From Paraneptunicella aestuarii (GTDB taxonomy: Bacteria; Pseudomonadota; Gammaproteobacteria; Enterobacterales; Alteromonadaceae): a stretch of 64,000 bases of DNA. The stretch lies in assembly GCF_019900845.1 (NCBI RefSeq), contig NZ_CP074570.1, forward strand, positions 4,154,001 through 4,218,000. The letters run 5' to 3'. The notes beneath the pieces were generated by a model. It was not told the origin of the DNA and made no database searches. It worked only from the letters and a program-made list of their open reading frames with translations. Below, piece by piece: positions 9,364-17,490 of this stretch. The stretch's first letter is position 1, and the number at the start of each line of letters is the position of its first letter. Position numbers and translations under genes: made by a program.

Positions 9364-9423
9364 TTTAGTATTCTAAACATTGACAAGTTTAGTTTCATGA
9401 GATTAATATCTTAGAAAACTAAA
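9364..9423. promoter_or_regulatory. Divergent repressor/mor control region: strong promoter bracketed by operators
   Basis: A near-consensus promoter toward mor has TTGACA (9380-9385), an 18-base spacer and TAATAT (9404-9409). Operator TTTAG-TATT-CTAAA (9364-9377) lies just upstream. A lone half-site TTTAG (9388-9392) sits inside the spacer. Operator CTTAG-AAAA-CTAAA (9410-9423) covers the expected transcription start. On the minus strand, TAGAAT (9375-9370) is a possible -10 for the repressor gene. The layout parallels the PR/PRM control of temperate phages. Confidence 0.8.
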
Positions 9424-9537
9424 CAAAAGATTAGCATTGATTCGACGTTATTCATAAATTCTTCGCTTCCCTGCTGCTCTATTTGAATCAAACGCCTTGC
9501 TACACGCAAAGCAAACAATTATTTAAAGAGGTACTTT

Positions 9538-9882
9538 ATGTCAATTTTAGATGAAATTGCAGAAATCATTGGTTCTGATGCCGCCATCAAACTCGGTCAA
9601 ACGATGGGAGGTGCCCGTATTTACTTCCCTATTACGGCTAAGGAAAATCATCCACTGACGATCATTTTAGGTCAGGAGGATGCTCAAAAATTATGTGACT
9701 ACTATGCAGGAGATACCTTAGATATTCCCAGTAAGCGCATATTTAGAGAGCTAAGAGATAAGATTATTCGTAGCGATTATCACTCTCTGAAACTTGAGCA
9801 AGGCAGTAGAGCTAATCATTTAGCGTTAAAATATGGATTGTCTCGACGCCAGGTATTAAACATCACAAGACAGGCAGCTTAA
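9538..9882 (+). CDS. Mor/C-family transcription activator of the tailocin genes
   Basis: At 114 residues this protein has the Mor/C family form (Mu middle and late activators). An N-terminal dimerisation region with IPSKRIFRELRD is followed by a C-terminal helix-turn-helix (LALKYGLSRRQVLNITRQ, ~92-110). A ribosome-binding site AGAGGT precedes the ATG. Mor proteins bind an inverted repeat upstream of -35-less promoters and recruit RNA polymerase. It is the first gene under the repressor-controlled promoter, so it is the natural switch for the downstream tail units, which share the 17-bp box described below. Confidence 0.88.
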   Translation: MSILDEIAEIIGSDAAIKLGQTMGGARIYFPITAKENHPLTIILGQEDAQKLCDYYAGDTLDIPSKRIFRELRDKIIRSDYHSLKLEQGSRANHLALKYGLSRRQVLNITRQAA

Positions 9883-10221
9883 TCAAACTTAAACATTAAC
9901 TCGCTGAGCAGAAATAAGACAAAATCAAGCAAACACAACTTATCGATCATCTCGATGAAAACCAGAATTGAACCTGAAATATTTTAAGAAACACCAAACA
10001 CGTAACACGCTACTTCAGGGGCAATATCTGGTTAAAAACAATCATAACGAAGTGCAGGTTTACACCTAAACCACTCCCGTATTCCCACGCAAAATACTGA
10101 CTTAAATAACAGTAACTTCAACGTCGCTTTTGATGCTCTTGTTTGTAACAAGGCAATGTAATAACGCCAATAGCTATAAAACCTATTCAAAAGCCCCTAT
10201 ACCATGAGGAAAAGAATCATC
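9883..10221 (+). other. 339-bp non-coding leader before the holin gene
   Basis: No supportable ORF is present. It contains the Mor-like box at 10051-10067, with AATACT (10093-10098) at the distance expected of a -10 from an activator centred near -43. A hairpin was not evident. Confidence 0.6.
10051..10067 (+). promoter_or_regulatory. Candidate Mor box A (holin unit)
   Basis: AGTGCAGGTTTACACCT matches the recurring element AGTGNANNNTTTCACCT with one mismatch. It lies 154 bp before the holin start. Confidence 0.55.
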
Positions 10222-10548
10222 ATGCCAATGAATGATCCTAACAATTACAATGTTCTTACTTATTTCTGGATGCTATTTATTGCCTCATGGGGAGGCGCTG
10301 TTAACTACATTAGTCGCGTTAAGCGAGGTGTTGTCTCTAAATTTTCGTTTCTTGAGCTAATGGGCGAATTAGTGATTTCCGGATTTTCAGGCGTACTCAC
10401 CTTCTGGCTTTGCGAAGCCATGAGTGTAGAACCGCTCTTCACTGCAGCTTGCGTCGGTATTGCAGGGCACGCGGGGGGAAGAACCGTGTATTTTCTAGAG
10501 CAAATCATGATTAAAAGACTGGAAAAAATCGCTAAAAAGTTCGATTAA
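10222..10548 (+). CDS. Phage holin (LydA/P2-like holin family)
   Basis: The start MPMNDPNNYNVLTYFW resembles family members, which usually begin MP.KDPN.Y. This favours ATG 10222 over 10204, and AGGA lies upstream. The ~108-residue protein has three hydrophobic segments: a first near residue 15, then FSFLELMGELVISGFSGVLTF, then LFTAACVGIAGHAGG. A short basic tail (IKRLEKIAKKF) follows. Holins make inner-membrane holes that release endolysin and free tailocin particles by lysis. No endolysin or spanin gene is visible between here and 24 kb, so the lytic enzyme must lie elsewhere or be missing. Confidence 0.85.
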   Translation: MPMNDPNNYNVLTYFWMLFIASWGGAVNYISRVKRGVVSKFSFLELMGELVISGFSGVLTFWLCEAMSVEPLFTAACVGIAGHAGGRTVYFLEQIMIKRLEKIAKKFD

Positions 10549-10581
10549 TCAGCCCCCCATGCGCAAAACCACGTCACATTG

Positions 10582-10598
10582 AGTGAATCATTTCACCT
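10582..10598 (+). promoter_or_regulatory. Candidate Mor box B (baseplate unit)
   Basis: AGTGAATCATTTCACCT fits the 17-bp consensus exactly, with GTGAA/TTCAC symmetry. TAATTT at 10621-10626 is placed as a -10. It is about 240 bp before the first baseplate gene. Confidence 0.65.
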
Positions 10599-10752
10599 GA
10601 TTATCAAACACAAAACTCGCTAATTTATTCACCATGATGAACACCAAAAATCTTCATCATCGAACCCGTTCCAGTGGAATATTGAAAAATCCAATTTGGA
10701 ACAAAACAGTCAACCCCGTTCCTGACTTGCCTTATCTGGTAGAAGCAACCTT

Positions 10753-10780
10753 GCCCCTGGAAACAAACAGGGGCCTTTTT
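10753..10780 (+). terminator. Rho-independent terminator or attenuator between holin and baseplate genes
   Basis: A 7-bp GC stem (GCCCCTG / CAGGGGC) with an 8-base loop runs into CTTTTT. It is downstream of box B, so it would interrupt transcripts started there unless they read through. It may act as an attenuator for the baseplate operon. Confidence 0.8.
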
Positions 10781-10839
10781 AACAAAGCGCATAGTCAATT
10801 CATTTGAATTTGCACAGGGAACATTGCCGGGAGAACAAA

Positions 10840-11367
10840 GTGATATTTAAAGATTTGCGTCAAGCAATTATTGACAAAATCAGTCTGGAAATACCGGATC
10901 TTCAAGCCGTCGATCCCCACCCCGGACAATTTAACCTTAATGAATTGAAACGGATTACAACCTTGCTGCCAGCAGTAAGGGTCGCGGTGCTCAATACCCA
11001 GACGATTAGCCTTGTTGGAAATGGAGAAAAAGACATTCCACTGCAACTGGCCGCTTATGTCGTCACTGAAGATGGAACCTCTCCAAAAGACGAGTCCGCG
11101 ATGGAATATGTTGAAGCTTTACTTGAACTGATCCCTGAACAGCGCTGGGGAATGCCGAGAGTTACCGATGCCAGAAACATTCAAGCTCAGAACATGTTCA
11201 CTGCCGAGGCAGATATTTATGGCGTCGCAATGTGGTCAGTTACTTGGGAACAATCCATTCGAACAGGTACGGATGTCAATCTTGGTGGCACAACGCCAAG
11301 TGAAGTGTATTTGTGTGGTGATTCCGATAATTTCGGCAATGAGCCAGCTTATGACAGGGTGGCATAA
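10840..11367 (+). CDS. Phage tail-associated protein, Mu gp37-like (DUF1834)
   Basis: A GTG start at 10840 follows GGAGAA at 6-base spacing and gives 175 residues. This is a better start than the longer reading from 10804. The sequence (LRQAIIDKISLEIPDL..., a central IPLQLAAYVVTEDG, and YGVAMWSVTWEQSI) matches the Mu gp37/DUF1834 family that sits next to tail genes in Mu-like phages. Its exact role is not established; it may be a tail completion or terminator protein. Its stop overlaps the start of gpV (TAATG), showing translational coupling. Confidence 0.75.
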   Translation: MIFKDLRQAIIDKISLEIPDLQAVDPHPGQFNLNELKRITTLLPAVRVAVLNTQTISLVGNGEKDIPLQLAAYVVTEDGTSPKDESAMEYVEALLELIPEQRWGMPRVTDARNIQAQNMFTAEADIYGVAMWSVTWEQSIRTGTDVNLGGTTPSEVYLCGDSDNFGNEPAYDRVA

Positions 11368-11957
11368 TGTTGAGCAGCATATTACAACGTCTAGCAGAAG
11401 TTGAACGCAGACTGGCAAACGTCTTCGTGCTCGGCACTATCATTGAAACCAACTATGACAAAGCCTTGGTAAAAGCCAAAGCTGGAAACATGGAAACCGG
11501 CTGGCTTCCCTGGATCACCAGCCGAGCCGGTAATGATGTGGACTTCTGGGCTCCTGAAGTCGGAGAACAAGTGCTCATCATGTCTCCCGGTGGAGATCCG
11601 GAATTTGGTGTCATTCTTCCGGCTTTATATCAGAACAATTATCCCGCAACCGACAATCGTTCAACCATTAGAAGAGTGCGCTTCGCAGATGGCGCTGACT
11701 TTAGCTATGACCGAGAAGCAAAGGCACTCAAGATCATTCTCCCTGCCGGAGCCACCAGCGAACTGGTTTCCGATGGAGGTATACAACTCACGGGAAATAC
11801 CACCATTCAAGGGCAACTTCACGTTACGGACAACATCAAAGGTGACAAGGACATCACAGACCAAACTCGTTCAATGCAGGCTGATCGCGACATCTATAAC
11901 GACCACGATCATCCACATGGAGACCCAATAGTGGGCAAGGTGAATCAGAAACAATGA
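11367..11957 (+). CDS. Baseplate assembly protein V (central spike)
   Basis: This 196-residue protein matches P2 gpV/Mu gp45. An N-terminal OB-fold region (residues ~18-95) includes GWLPWITSRAGND and a PEVGEQVLIMSPGGD signature. A repetitive beta-helix needle follows (ISDG..GNTTIQGQLHVTDN-like). The C-terminal HDHPHGD motif is the kind of His cluster that binds iron at the spike tip. It forms the trimeric membrane-piercing spike under the tube. It is the second gene of the baseplate operon and overlaps gpW by ATGA. Confidence 0.92.
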   Translation: MLSSILQRLAEVERRLANVFVLGTIIETNYDKALVKAKAGNMETGWLPWITSRAGNDVDFWAPEVGEQVLIMSPGGDPEFGVILPALYQNNYPATDNRSTIRRVRFADGADFSYDREAKALKIILPAGATSELVSDGGIQLTGNTTIQGQLHVTDNIKGDKDITDQTRSMQADRDIYNDHDHPHGDPIVGKVNQKQ

Positions 11958-12289
11958 ACGGCATGAATAAAGAAACTGGGCAGCTATTAAAAGGGCACGC
12001 CCACCTAAAGCAAAGTATTACCGACATTTTAACCACTCCTCTTGGCAGCCGAGTGATGCGCCGGGACTACGGAAGCCGTCTATTTGAATTGGTAGACGCT
12101 CCCAGTAATGAAGCCAACATCACTGAATTCTATGCCGCTACCGCAGAAGCTATAGAGCAATGGGAGCCAAGGTTAAAACTGTTAAATATCAGCGTTACCA
12201 ACGCTGAAAACGGTCATATCACAATCGATCTGGTAGGCGAGTATTTGCCAGACGGAGAAGTTATCAAACTAGAAGGGCTTGTTGTATGA
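11954..12289 (+). CDS. Baseplate wedge protein W (gp25-like)
   Basis: This 111-residue protein has the gp25/P2 gpW fold. HLKQSITDILTTPLGSRVMRRDYGS is the family hallmark, and the conserved TPLGSR/RRDYGS motif (~residues 30-42) contacts the baseplate wedge core. The start overlaps the gpV stop (ATGA); ATG 11963 is an alternative. It joins sheath initiation to gpJ in the wedge. Its stop overlaps the gpJ start. Confidence 0.93.
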   Translation: MNGMNKETGQLLKGHAHLKQSITDILTTPLGSRVMRRDYGSRLFELVDAPSNEANITEFYAATAEAIEQWEPRLKLLNISVTNAENGHITIDLVGEYLPDGEVIKLEGLVV

Positions 12290-13176
12290 ATAACGCAATT
12301 AATTTATCTCAGCTACCTTCTCCAGATGTTATCGAATCGTTGGATTACGAAGCCATTCTGGAGGGGATGCTGGCAGACTTACGTAGCCGAGCACCTGAAT
12401 TCACAGCTACAGTGGAATCTGATCCGGCTTATAAAATATTAGAAGTAGCGGCGTATCGCGAACTCTTGCTGCGCCAACGCATCAACGATGCCGCACGCTC
12501 TGTCATGCTTGCTTACGCTAAAGGTTCTGATTTAGATAATCTGGCAGCCTTGTTTGGCGTAACACGACAAATCACCCAAGCAGGGGATCCAAATGCTTCA
12601 CCACCAGTACCAGACACCTATGAAGATGATGAAAGATTGCGCAAACGCTTACCGTTATCTTTAGAAGGATTCAGCACAGCCGGGCCTTCAGGCGCATATC
12701 GATTCCATGCATTGAATTCATCTGGCGAAGTTAAGGATGTTTCCATTATTAGCCCAACTGCAAGCCAGGTCACTGTCACTGTATTGGCTAATACTGGAGA
12801 TGGCACACCTTCGGCGGAACTACTTACTACTGTAGATGAACATCTGAACAGTGATGATATTCGCCCTCTTACTGATCAAGTCACCGTTCAGTCGGCAACC
12901 ATTGTCCCTTACCAGGTGGATGCCACTCTTACTTTCTATTCAGGGCCTGATCGTGGAGTCACTATGGCTACAGCCCTTAAGAAAGTAGAGGAATATGTCT
13001 CGAATCAACATCGGCTAGGCTACGATATCAACTTATCCGGTTTATATGCTGCACTACACCAACCAGGCGTGCATAAAGTGACCTTGACCAGTCCGGTAAG
13101 TGACATTGTCATTACGCCAGAACAAGCGGCCTATTGCACCTTGTTAACGTTGCAAGATGGTGGCCTGGATGAGTAG
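12286..13176 (+). CDS. Baseplate wedge protein J
   Basis: This 296-residue protein matches P2 gpJ/Mu gp47 (baseplate_J). The N-terminal region has LADLRSRAPEFTA and KGSDLDNLAALFGVTR (~80). A central RLPLSLEGFSTAGPSGAYRF (~125) is the family signature, and a C-terminal domain follows. It forms the wedge arms that carry fibres and trigger sheath contraction. It overlaps gpW upstream (ATGA) and gpI downstream, consistent with stoichiometric translation. Confidence 0.93.
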   Translation: MNNAINLSQLPSPDVIESLDYEAILEGMLADLRSRAPEFTATVESDPAYKILEVAAYRELLLRQRINDAARSVMLAYAKGSDLDNLAALFGVTRQITQAGDPNASPPVPDTYEDDERLRKRLPLSLEGFSTAGPSGAYRFHALNSSGEVKDVSIISPTASQVTVTVLANTGDGTPSAELLTTVDEHLNSDDIRPLTDQVTVQSATIVPYQVDATLTFYSGPDRGVTMATALKKVEEYVSNQHRLGYDINLSGLYAALHQPGVHKVTLTSPVSDIVITPEQAAYCTLLTLQDGGLDE

Positions 13177-13780
13177 TTCAATCTTACCGCCAAATGCAAC
13201 GACTCAAGAACAAGCAATGGAATTATCCATTGCTGGCTTGAGTGAAGCCAAAATTAACATCAAGGACTTATGGAACCCTGAAACTTGCCCTCCAGAATTT
13301 CTTCCCTGGCTAGCTTGGGCATTCTCCATTGATAATTGGTCACCCGACTGGCCTGAAGCTCAAAAGCGTTTAGCCATTCAGGATAGCTTTAAGCTGCATC
13401 AGAAAAAGGGAACCATTGGTGCAGTAAAAGATGCCCTATCAACCATGAGCATCAATACTGAAATTGCCGAATGGTGGGAAACTGGCGATCAAGCAGGAAC
13501 CTTCAAAGTCTCAGCTTTGGTCAGCCAGCAAGGCATTGATAATGAGCTCATTCAAGAAATTGGCAACGCAGTAGAAGCCAATAAACGCTTGAGCGCACAT
13601 TACACCCTGTCACTAACGCTCAACAGCGAAACCGACACGCGCTACCTGTTAGGGAGCTTCGGAGCCTCAATTGCAACCGTTGAACCTTACTCATTGCGAG
13701 AACTCAATTCCGACGCAGACTTTACCTATATCACAGCATCGATGGGCGCATTAGTCGCTACGGTGGAAGCAATACCATAA
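13169..13780 (+). CDS. Tail protein I (baseplate-fibre connector)
   Basis: The ATG at 13169 (MSSSILPPNATTQEQAMEL) overlaps the gpJ stop by 8 bases and gives 203 residues. The tail_P2_I signature is PEFLPWLAWAFSIDNWSPDWPEAQKR (read ~40-65), with KKGTIGAVKDAL after it. gpI links the tail fibre to the baseplate wedge. The last ~55 residues (beta-rich, SFGASIATVEPY / ASMGALVATVEA) contain two short similar segments. It ends the baseplate operon; a 413-bp gap follows. Confidence 0.9.
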   Translation: MSSSILPPNATTQEQAMELSIAGLSEAKINIKDLWNPETCPPEFLPWLAWAFSIDNWSPDWPEAQKRLAIQDSFKLHQKKGTIGAVKDALSTMSINTEIAEWWETGDQAGTFKVSALVSQQGIDNELIQEIGNAVEANKRLSAHYTLSLTLNSETDTRYLLGSFGASIATVEPYSLRELNSDADFTYITASMGALVATVEAIP

Positions 13781-14193
13781 GTCACTCAACACTTACTCCC
13801 AATAACAACTCCCAGAATGAATTCAGCGGCGTTCAGTCGCTGATACATTCTCCTCTTTTGCTGTTACATCTCACTCTCCAACATCATACAGTCAGCCTCT
13901 TTTTCTCATTCTGCGATAGCATTTTTCCAATAAAGAAAACCTTTCACAATCAAGTGCAGTATTTCACCTCTCACAACGGAAACCGCAGTGCAAAAATGTG
14001 TTTAGAAATTGAAAAAACGTAACTCAAAAAATGCATTAAAGGCAGAACTCACAATGCTATTTGCAATGGTTTCTGCGCCTATCAGTTAGCAACTGATAAC
14101 TCACTGAAAACCGATTTACTAACAAAATTCAACACACATATCTGTTCTTCCCTTTGCAGGAAAGGATGGTGAAATGTGAAGGAAATACGTTCA
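13781..14193 (+). other. 413-bp non-coding gap before fibre cassette 1
   Basis: No supportable gene. It holds Mor box C at 13953-13969, and AAAAAT (13992-13997) is a weak -10 candidate. A second TTTCAC lies at 13942-13947. The remaining sequence shows no clear terminator after gpI. Confidence 0.6.
13953..13969 (+). promoter_or_regulatory. Candidate Mor box C (fibre cassette 1)
   Basis: AGTGCAGTATTTCACCT fits the 17-bp consensus exactly and lies 224 bp before the fibre adaptor start. Confidence 0.65.
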
Positions 14194-14949
14194 ATGACTC
14201 AACAATTTTACACGGTACTCACCCACACAGGCGCGGCAGTTCTAGCCAACGCCAGTGCCCTTGGACAAGGTATCAAACTGACTGAATTTGCTGTCGGAAA
14301 CGGTGGCGGCACCTCTTTTAATCCTGACCTGGAAACACTGAAAAACTTATCAGCTCTGACAAACGAAGTGTATCGTGGAGCCATCAATGAGTTAAAAGTG
14401 GATCCTGAAAACCCAGCCAGATATTACGCTGAAGGCATAGTTCCTGTGTCCGTAGGCGGATGGACAGTAAGAGAAGCTGGCTGGTTTCTGGATGACGGCA
14501 CCCTGTTTGCCGTTACCAAATACCCACCCAGTTACAAAAGCATTCCTGCAGATGGTGTAGCGACGGAATTACCCGTTAGAACTTACATCGCAACAGGCTC
14601 AAGCAACAACGTCGAGCTCAAAATAGACCCAACGGTTGTATTGGCAACTCGGGAATATGCTGACAGTAAAATACGTTGGGAAGAAATCACCGTAGATACC
14701 AATGCAAAAGATGGCCAACGTTACAAGTTTATGGGTGCCAGTATCCTTACTCTACCGGCCGCAGGAGGTGACCCAGTTTATTTTGAGGCAGCCCTGAATA
14801 GCGGCGTTTCAGAAGAGACTCCCGCCAAAATTGTAGTTGAAGGCGGTGCTCAAATTAATACCAGCAAAGGGCTATTTACCGATTTTCTGGTCACTCAACC
14901 CAAAGTGACCTGGAGAGCAGATTTTGAAAATGGAGAGTGGACATTATGA
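14194..14949 (+). CDS. Tail fibre protein, cassette 1 (gpH-like adaptor domain)
   Basis: This ~251-residue protein starts MTQQFYTVLTHTGAAVL. It has the N-terminal phage fibre (P2 gpH / DUF3751) domain with GQGIKLTEFAVGNGGG, GWTVREAGWFLDDGTLF and YPPSYKSIPADG, which docks to gpI/gpJ. The ATG is conserved with cassette 2, where the preceding bases (TGTGAAGG.AATA) are also shared. Its first 153 residues differ from those of cassette 2 at only 24 positions by eye, whereas the C-terminal part is unrelated. Compared with long gpH fibres it is short, so it may be only an adaptor for the next protein. Its stop overlaps the next start (ATGA). Confidence 0.88.
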   Translation: MTQQFYTVLTHTGAAVLANASALGQGIKLTEFAVGNGGGTSFNPDLETLKNLSALTNEVYRGAINELKVDPENPARYYAEGIVPVSVGGWTVREAGWFLDDGTLFAVTKYPPSYKSIPADGVATELPVRTYIATGSSNNVELKIDPTVVLATREYADSKIRWEEITVDTNAKDGQRYKFMGASILTLPAAGGDPVYFEAALNSGVSEETPAKIVVEGGAQINTSKGLFTDFLVTQPKVTWRADFENGEWTL

Positions 14950-15788
14950 GTTCTATATCAGATAAAAAATTGATGAGTTCAGGTTCATCTGAACCCGTAA
15001 ATTCAATTAAGCCAATTTACAACAACGATGATGTTTTTATTGATTCTTCAGGTGGAACCTGGTTTAAAACAGGCTATGTAAGTGACGATACAGCTAGTTA
15101 TCCATTAGCAACAATCAAGAAATTTGGTAAAACAGGGTTGACGCATGCCATTAATGGATATACAGGTTTAACTGAGGATTCTCTGTATATCTGGGTATTA
15201 GCAGGCACAACGGTTTACCAATATGATAAAAATTGGACAGCGACAGGGGTCAGCTTTTCAATATCCAGTTTTGATACAAATCCTCAGGGAATATTCGCAG
15301 ATGAAAGCCATCTCTGGGTTATAGGTCGTACATCTTTAGATGTTATAAAACTTAACAAAGATGGCACTGCTGCTGGAGGAAACTTTAGTATATCCACAGG
15401 AACATCAGTCCCCGAATCAATCGCAGTAACGACAGACTATGTTTACATTGGTGATGGAAACAGTCGAATAAAAGTTTGGGACAAATCCGGAACACACATC
15501 ACAACATTAGCCACATGCCCAGATGTTCCTAATGATCTTATCGTGAAAGATGGCCTGCTGTGGGCATTAAGTAATTACGCAATTTATATTTACGATTTTA
15601 CTGGCACACTATTATCTTCCTATCCCGCAACTAGTTACTGCAAGTCATTTATTAGCGCAGGTACGGATGCCTTGTGGATTGTAAGAACTGATAATCTAGC
15701 CTATTTACATGCCGACATTATTGGTGAAGAAAAGGTAAAAACTCATACGGAAACCGGATACAAATATTTCCTGAAAGTTTTAGATTAA
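14946..15788 (+). CDS. Cassette 1 distal protein with beta-propeller-like repeats (candidate receptor-binding protein)
   Basis: ATG 14946 overlaps the adaptor stop and gives 280 residues. An N-terminal linker (SSGSSEPVNSIKPIYNNDD) leads into about five or six repeats of the type [LV]W[VA]...T...YD..[TG]T..., for example DSLYIWVLAGTTVYQYDKNW, SHLWVIGRTSLDVIKLNKDG, DYVYIGDGNSRIKVWDKSG and GLLWALSNYAIYIYDFTG. This pattern is typical of NHL/WD-like beta-propellers. Position after the adaptor makes it the likely receptor-binding tip or a fibre subunit. I do not recognise a named phage family. Instead of binding surface sugars it could be a structural knob. Confidence 0.7.
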   Translation: MSSISDKKLMSSGSSEPVNSIKPIYNNDDVFIDSSGGTWFKTGYVSDDTASYPLATIKKFGKTGLTHAINGYTGLTEDSLYIWVLAGTTVYQYDKNWTATGVSFSISSFDTNPQGIFADESHLWVIGRTSLDVIKLNKDGTAAGGNFSISTGTSVPESIAVTTDYVYIGDGNSRIKVWDKSGTHITTLATCPDVPNDLIVKDGLLWALSNYAIYIYDFTGTLLSSYPATSYCKSFISAGTDALWIVRTDNLAYLHADIIGEEKVKTHTETGYKYFLKVLD

Positions 15789-15826
15789 AATCCACGCTTT
15801 GAAAACTTAGCGAAATAATATCCCTT

Positions 15827-15859
15827 ACATAAGCCTCCTTCCCCTTAAGGAGGCGTATG
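15827..15859 (+). terminator. Stem-loop after fibre cassette 1
   Basis: An ACATA-(a)-GCCTCCTT / AAGGAGGC-(g)-TATGT stem has one internal mismatch and a 6-base loop. No U-tract follows, so it may stabilise mRNA or be a weak terminator. Confidence 0.55.
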
Positions 15860-15985
15860 TTCTACTAAAGACTACCCACACTAAAATAGCGTTAATCTAA
15901 TTTCTATTTATTTGAGCGCAATATTTCCCCTGCTTTACCCAATAAAAACACTTCAAAATCAACTCTCAATGTGAAAACAAAAATC

Positions 15986-16002
15986 AAACTTCCATTACAC
16001 CT
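15986..16002 (+). promoter_or_regulatory. Degenerate Mor box D (fibre cassette 2)
   Basis: Only the right half (TTACACCT) matches the box; the left half AAACTT does not. It lies 148 bp before the cassette 2 adaptor, where a site would be expected. This may mean weaker activation of cassette 2. Confidence 0.3.
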
Positions 16003-16150
16003 GCTAACCATCAATAAAAAACAACAGTAATTCTAATTTTTGTGGCAATAAACAAACCGCCACCCCGAAAATAATTTTGAAAACTCAATTCAGTTAAAGC
16101 CTATACCCCTTAACCAAGGATATGGCTCTACTGTGAAGGGAATAATTAAC

Positions 16151-16807
16151 ATGACTCAGCAATTTTTTACGGTGTTAACCAACGCCGGAGCCGCGGCCTT
16201 GGCAAATGCCTCAGTGCTAGGGCAAGGCATTAGCTTAACGGAATTCGCCGTTGGCGATGGTGGGGGGGACACATTTAATCCTGACGCACAAACAATGAAG
16301 GGATTTTCAGCGCTCACAAACGAACTTTATCGAGGAGCGATCAACGAACTCATCGTTGATCCTGAAAACCCGGCAAGATACTACGCAGAAGGCATTGTTC
16401 CTTTAGCAATTGGCGGATGGACAGTTCGTGAAGCTGGCTGGTTTTTAGATAATGGAACGCTTTTCGCGATTACCAAATATCCACCAAGCTACAAAAGTAT
16501 TCCAGCCGATGGCGTAGCAACGGAACTACCGGTTAGAACCTACATCGCTACGGGTTCAACTGATGCCGTTGAACTAAAAATTGATCCAACCGTTGTTCTG
16601 GCAACACGAGCTTATGTAAGTAACTCCATTAGCGCTCTAACCAAAGCCGATGTTGGACTTCCCAACGTTCCAAACTACGGAGCAACCAGCTTATACGACG
16701 CTGCCGCAACCGATAAATTAGCAACTCAAAAAGCCGTACACGATGCCCATCAAGAACTGAAGAGCAGAGTGGATGATCTGGAAATTTACGCATTATCAGG
16801 AATTTAA
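16151..16807 (+). CDS. Tail fibre protein, cassette 2 (gpH-like adaptor domain)
   Basis: This 218-residue protein starts MTQQFFTVLTNAGAAAL and has the same gpH-like docking domain as cassette 1 (about 84% identical over the first 153 residues). After ATR at 153 it diverges to SALTKADVGLPNVPNYG, a common phage fibre motif, and ends in a helical segment (VHDAHQELKSRVDDLEIY) likely to trimerise. The coding start is 18 bases inside the longest reading frame. The gene is followed at 3-bp distance by a distal protein, so the fibre seems to be split over two polypeptides. Confidence 0.88.
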   Translation: MTQQFFTVLTNAGAAALANASVLGQGISLTEFAVGDGGGDTFNPDAQTMKGFSALTNELYRGAINELIVDPENPARYYAEGIVPLAIGGWTVREAGWFLDNGTLFAITKYPPSYKSIPADGVATELPVRTYIATGSTDAVELKIDPTVVLATRAYVSNSISALTKADVGLPNVPNYGATSLYDAAATDKLATQKAVHDAHQELKSRVDDLEIYALSGI

Positions 16808-16810
16808 ATT

Positions 16811-17485
16811 ATGGTAGATATTACAAACTTAAAGACTCAAACAGAGGCGAAAATTGCCAGTTTGACAGGAACAGAAACGGATTCCGAATTATTAGCCTTA
16901 TCAGCAACGGCGAATAGTGTAGGCGCTGTTCGTACCGATTTAGACACCATCATCCAAAATCGTATAACAGCTCTGGCAGGCGCAGAACCTAATAACCACC
17001 TGCTAGCCTTGGCAAAGTCGTCAGAGGGAAAGTCATCCTTTGGTGGTGTTAAGCCTTCATCTTTACTCTTAAAGTCAACAACATGTGCCTCAAGAATTGG
17101 TGGATTTAAATATGCCAGTCTCTTACCACCAACAACAGCAACATGGACCCCAATATTAAACGTTAATGGCGCAGGAATATTCAGGTTTGCAATGCTTTAC
17201 TGCACTGGAGGCTCTGAACGCTTCCATCTACGTGTAATTTGTGATGGAAAAACACTTTTAGATACATCAGAAGATAGTGAAATTTGGGTCACCCCAACCG
17301 GGGCATATGTATTTGTAGGAAATTATTACTATTACTGGAGCGACAACGGAAGTCTCAGTTATGCAACATCTCAATTATCCACCGATGCACTTGTATTTAA
17401 CAACAGCTGGAGCATTGAGCTTTTAAAAAATGTTACCAATAATAGCCCTATAACGCTTGCCTACGACTACACTTTAACGGAGTAA
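16811..17485 (+). CDS. Cassette 2 distal fibre protein (candidate receptor-binding protein)
   Basis: This 224-residue protein is not a family I recognise. The N-terminal ~65 residues are helical with two similar segments, TGTETDSELLALSATA and AGAEPNNHLLALAKSS. The C-terminal ~140 residues are beta-rich and aromatic (FVGNYYYYWSDNGSLSYATS), like fibre-tip or lectin-type folds. AGGA precedes the ATG. Its position between adaptor and putative chaperone, unlike anything in cassette 1, points to an alternative host-recognition tip. Confidence 0.65.
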   Translation: MVDITNLKTQTEAKIASLTGTETDSELLALSATANSVGAVRTDLDTIIQNRITALAGAEPNNHLLALAKSSEGKSSFGGVKPSSLLLKSTTCASRIGGFKYASLLPPTTATWTPILNVNGAGIFRFAMLYCTGGSERFHLRVICDGKTLLDTSEDSEIWVTPTGAYVFVGNYYYYWSDNGSLSYATSQLSTDALVFNNSWSIELLKNVTNNSPITLAYDYTLTE

Positions 17486-17490
17486 ATATC

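Larger units (their letters stand above)
15789..16150 (+). other. 362-bp non-coding gap before fibre cassette 2
   Basis: No gene is supported. It contains the hairpin at 15827-15859, a degenerate Mor-box half-site at 15995-16002 (TTACACCT) and AT-rich filler. TAATTC at 16028-16033 could serve as a -10. Confidence 0.55.

Noticed and set aside
10634..10807. A 57-residue reading frame between holin and baseplate genes
   Set aside because: It has no ribosome-binding site and a strong terminator hairpin lies inside it.
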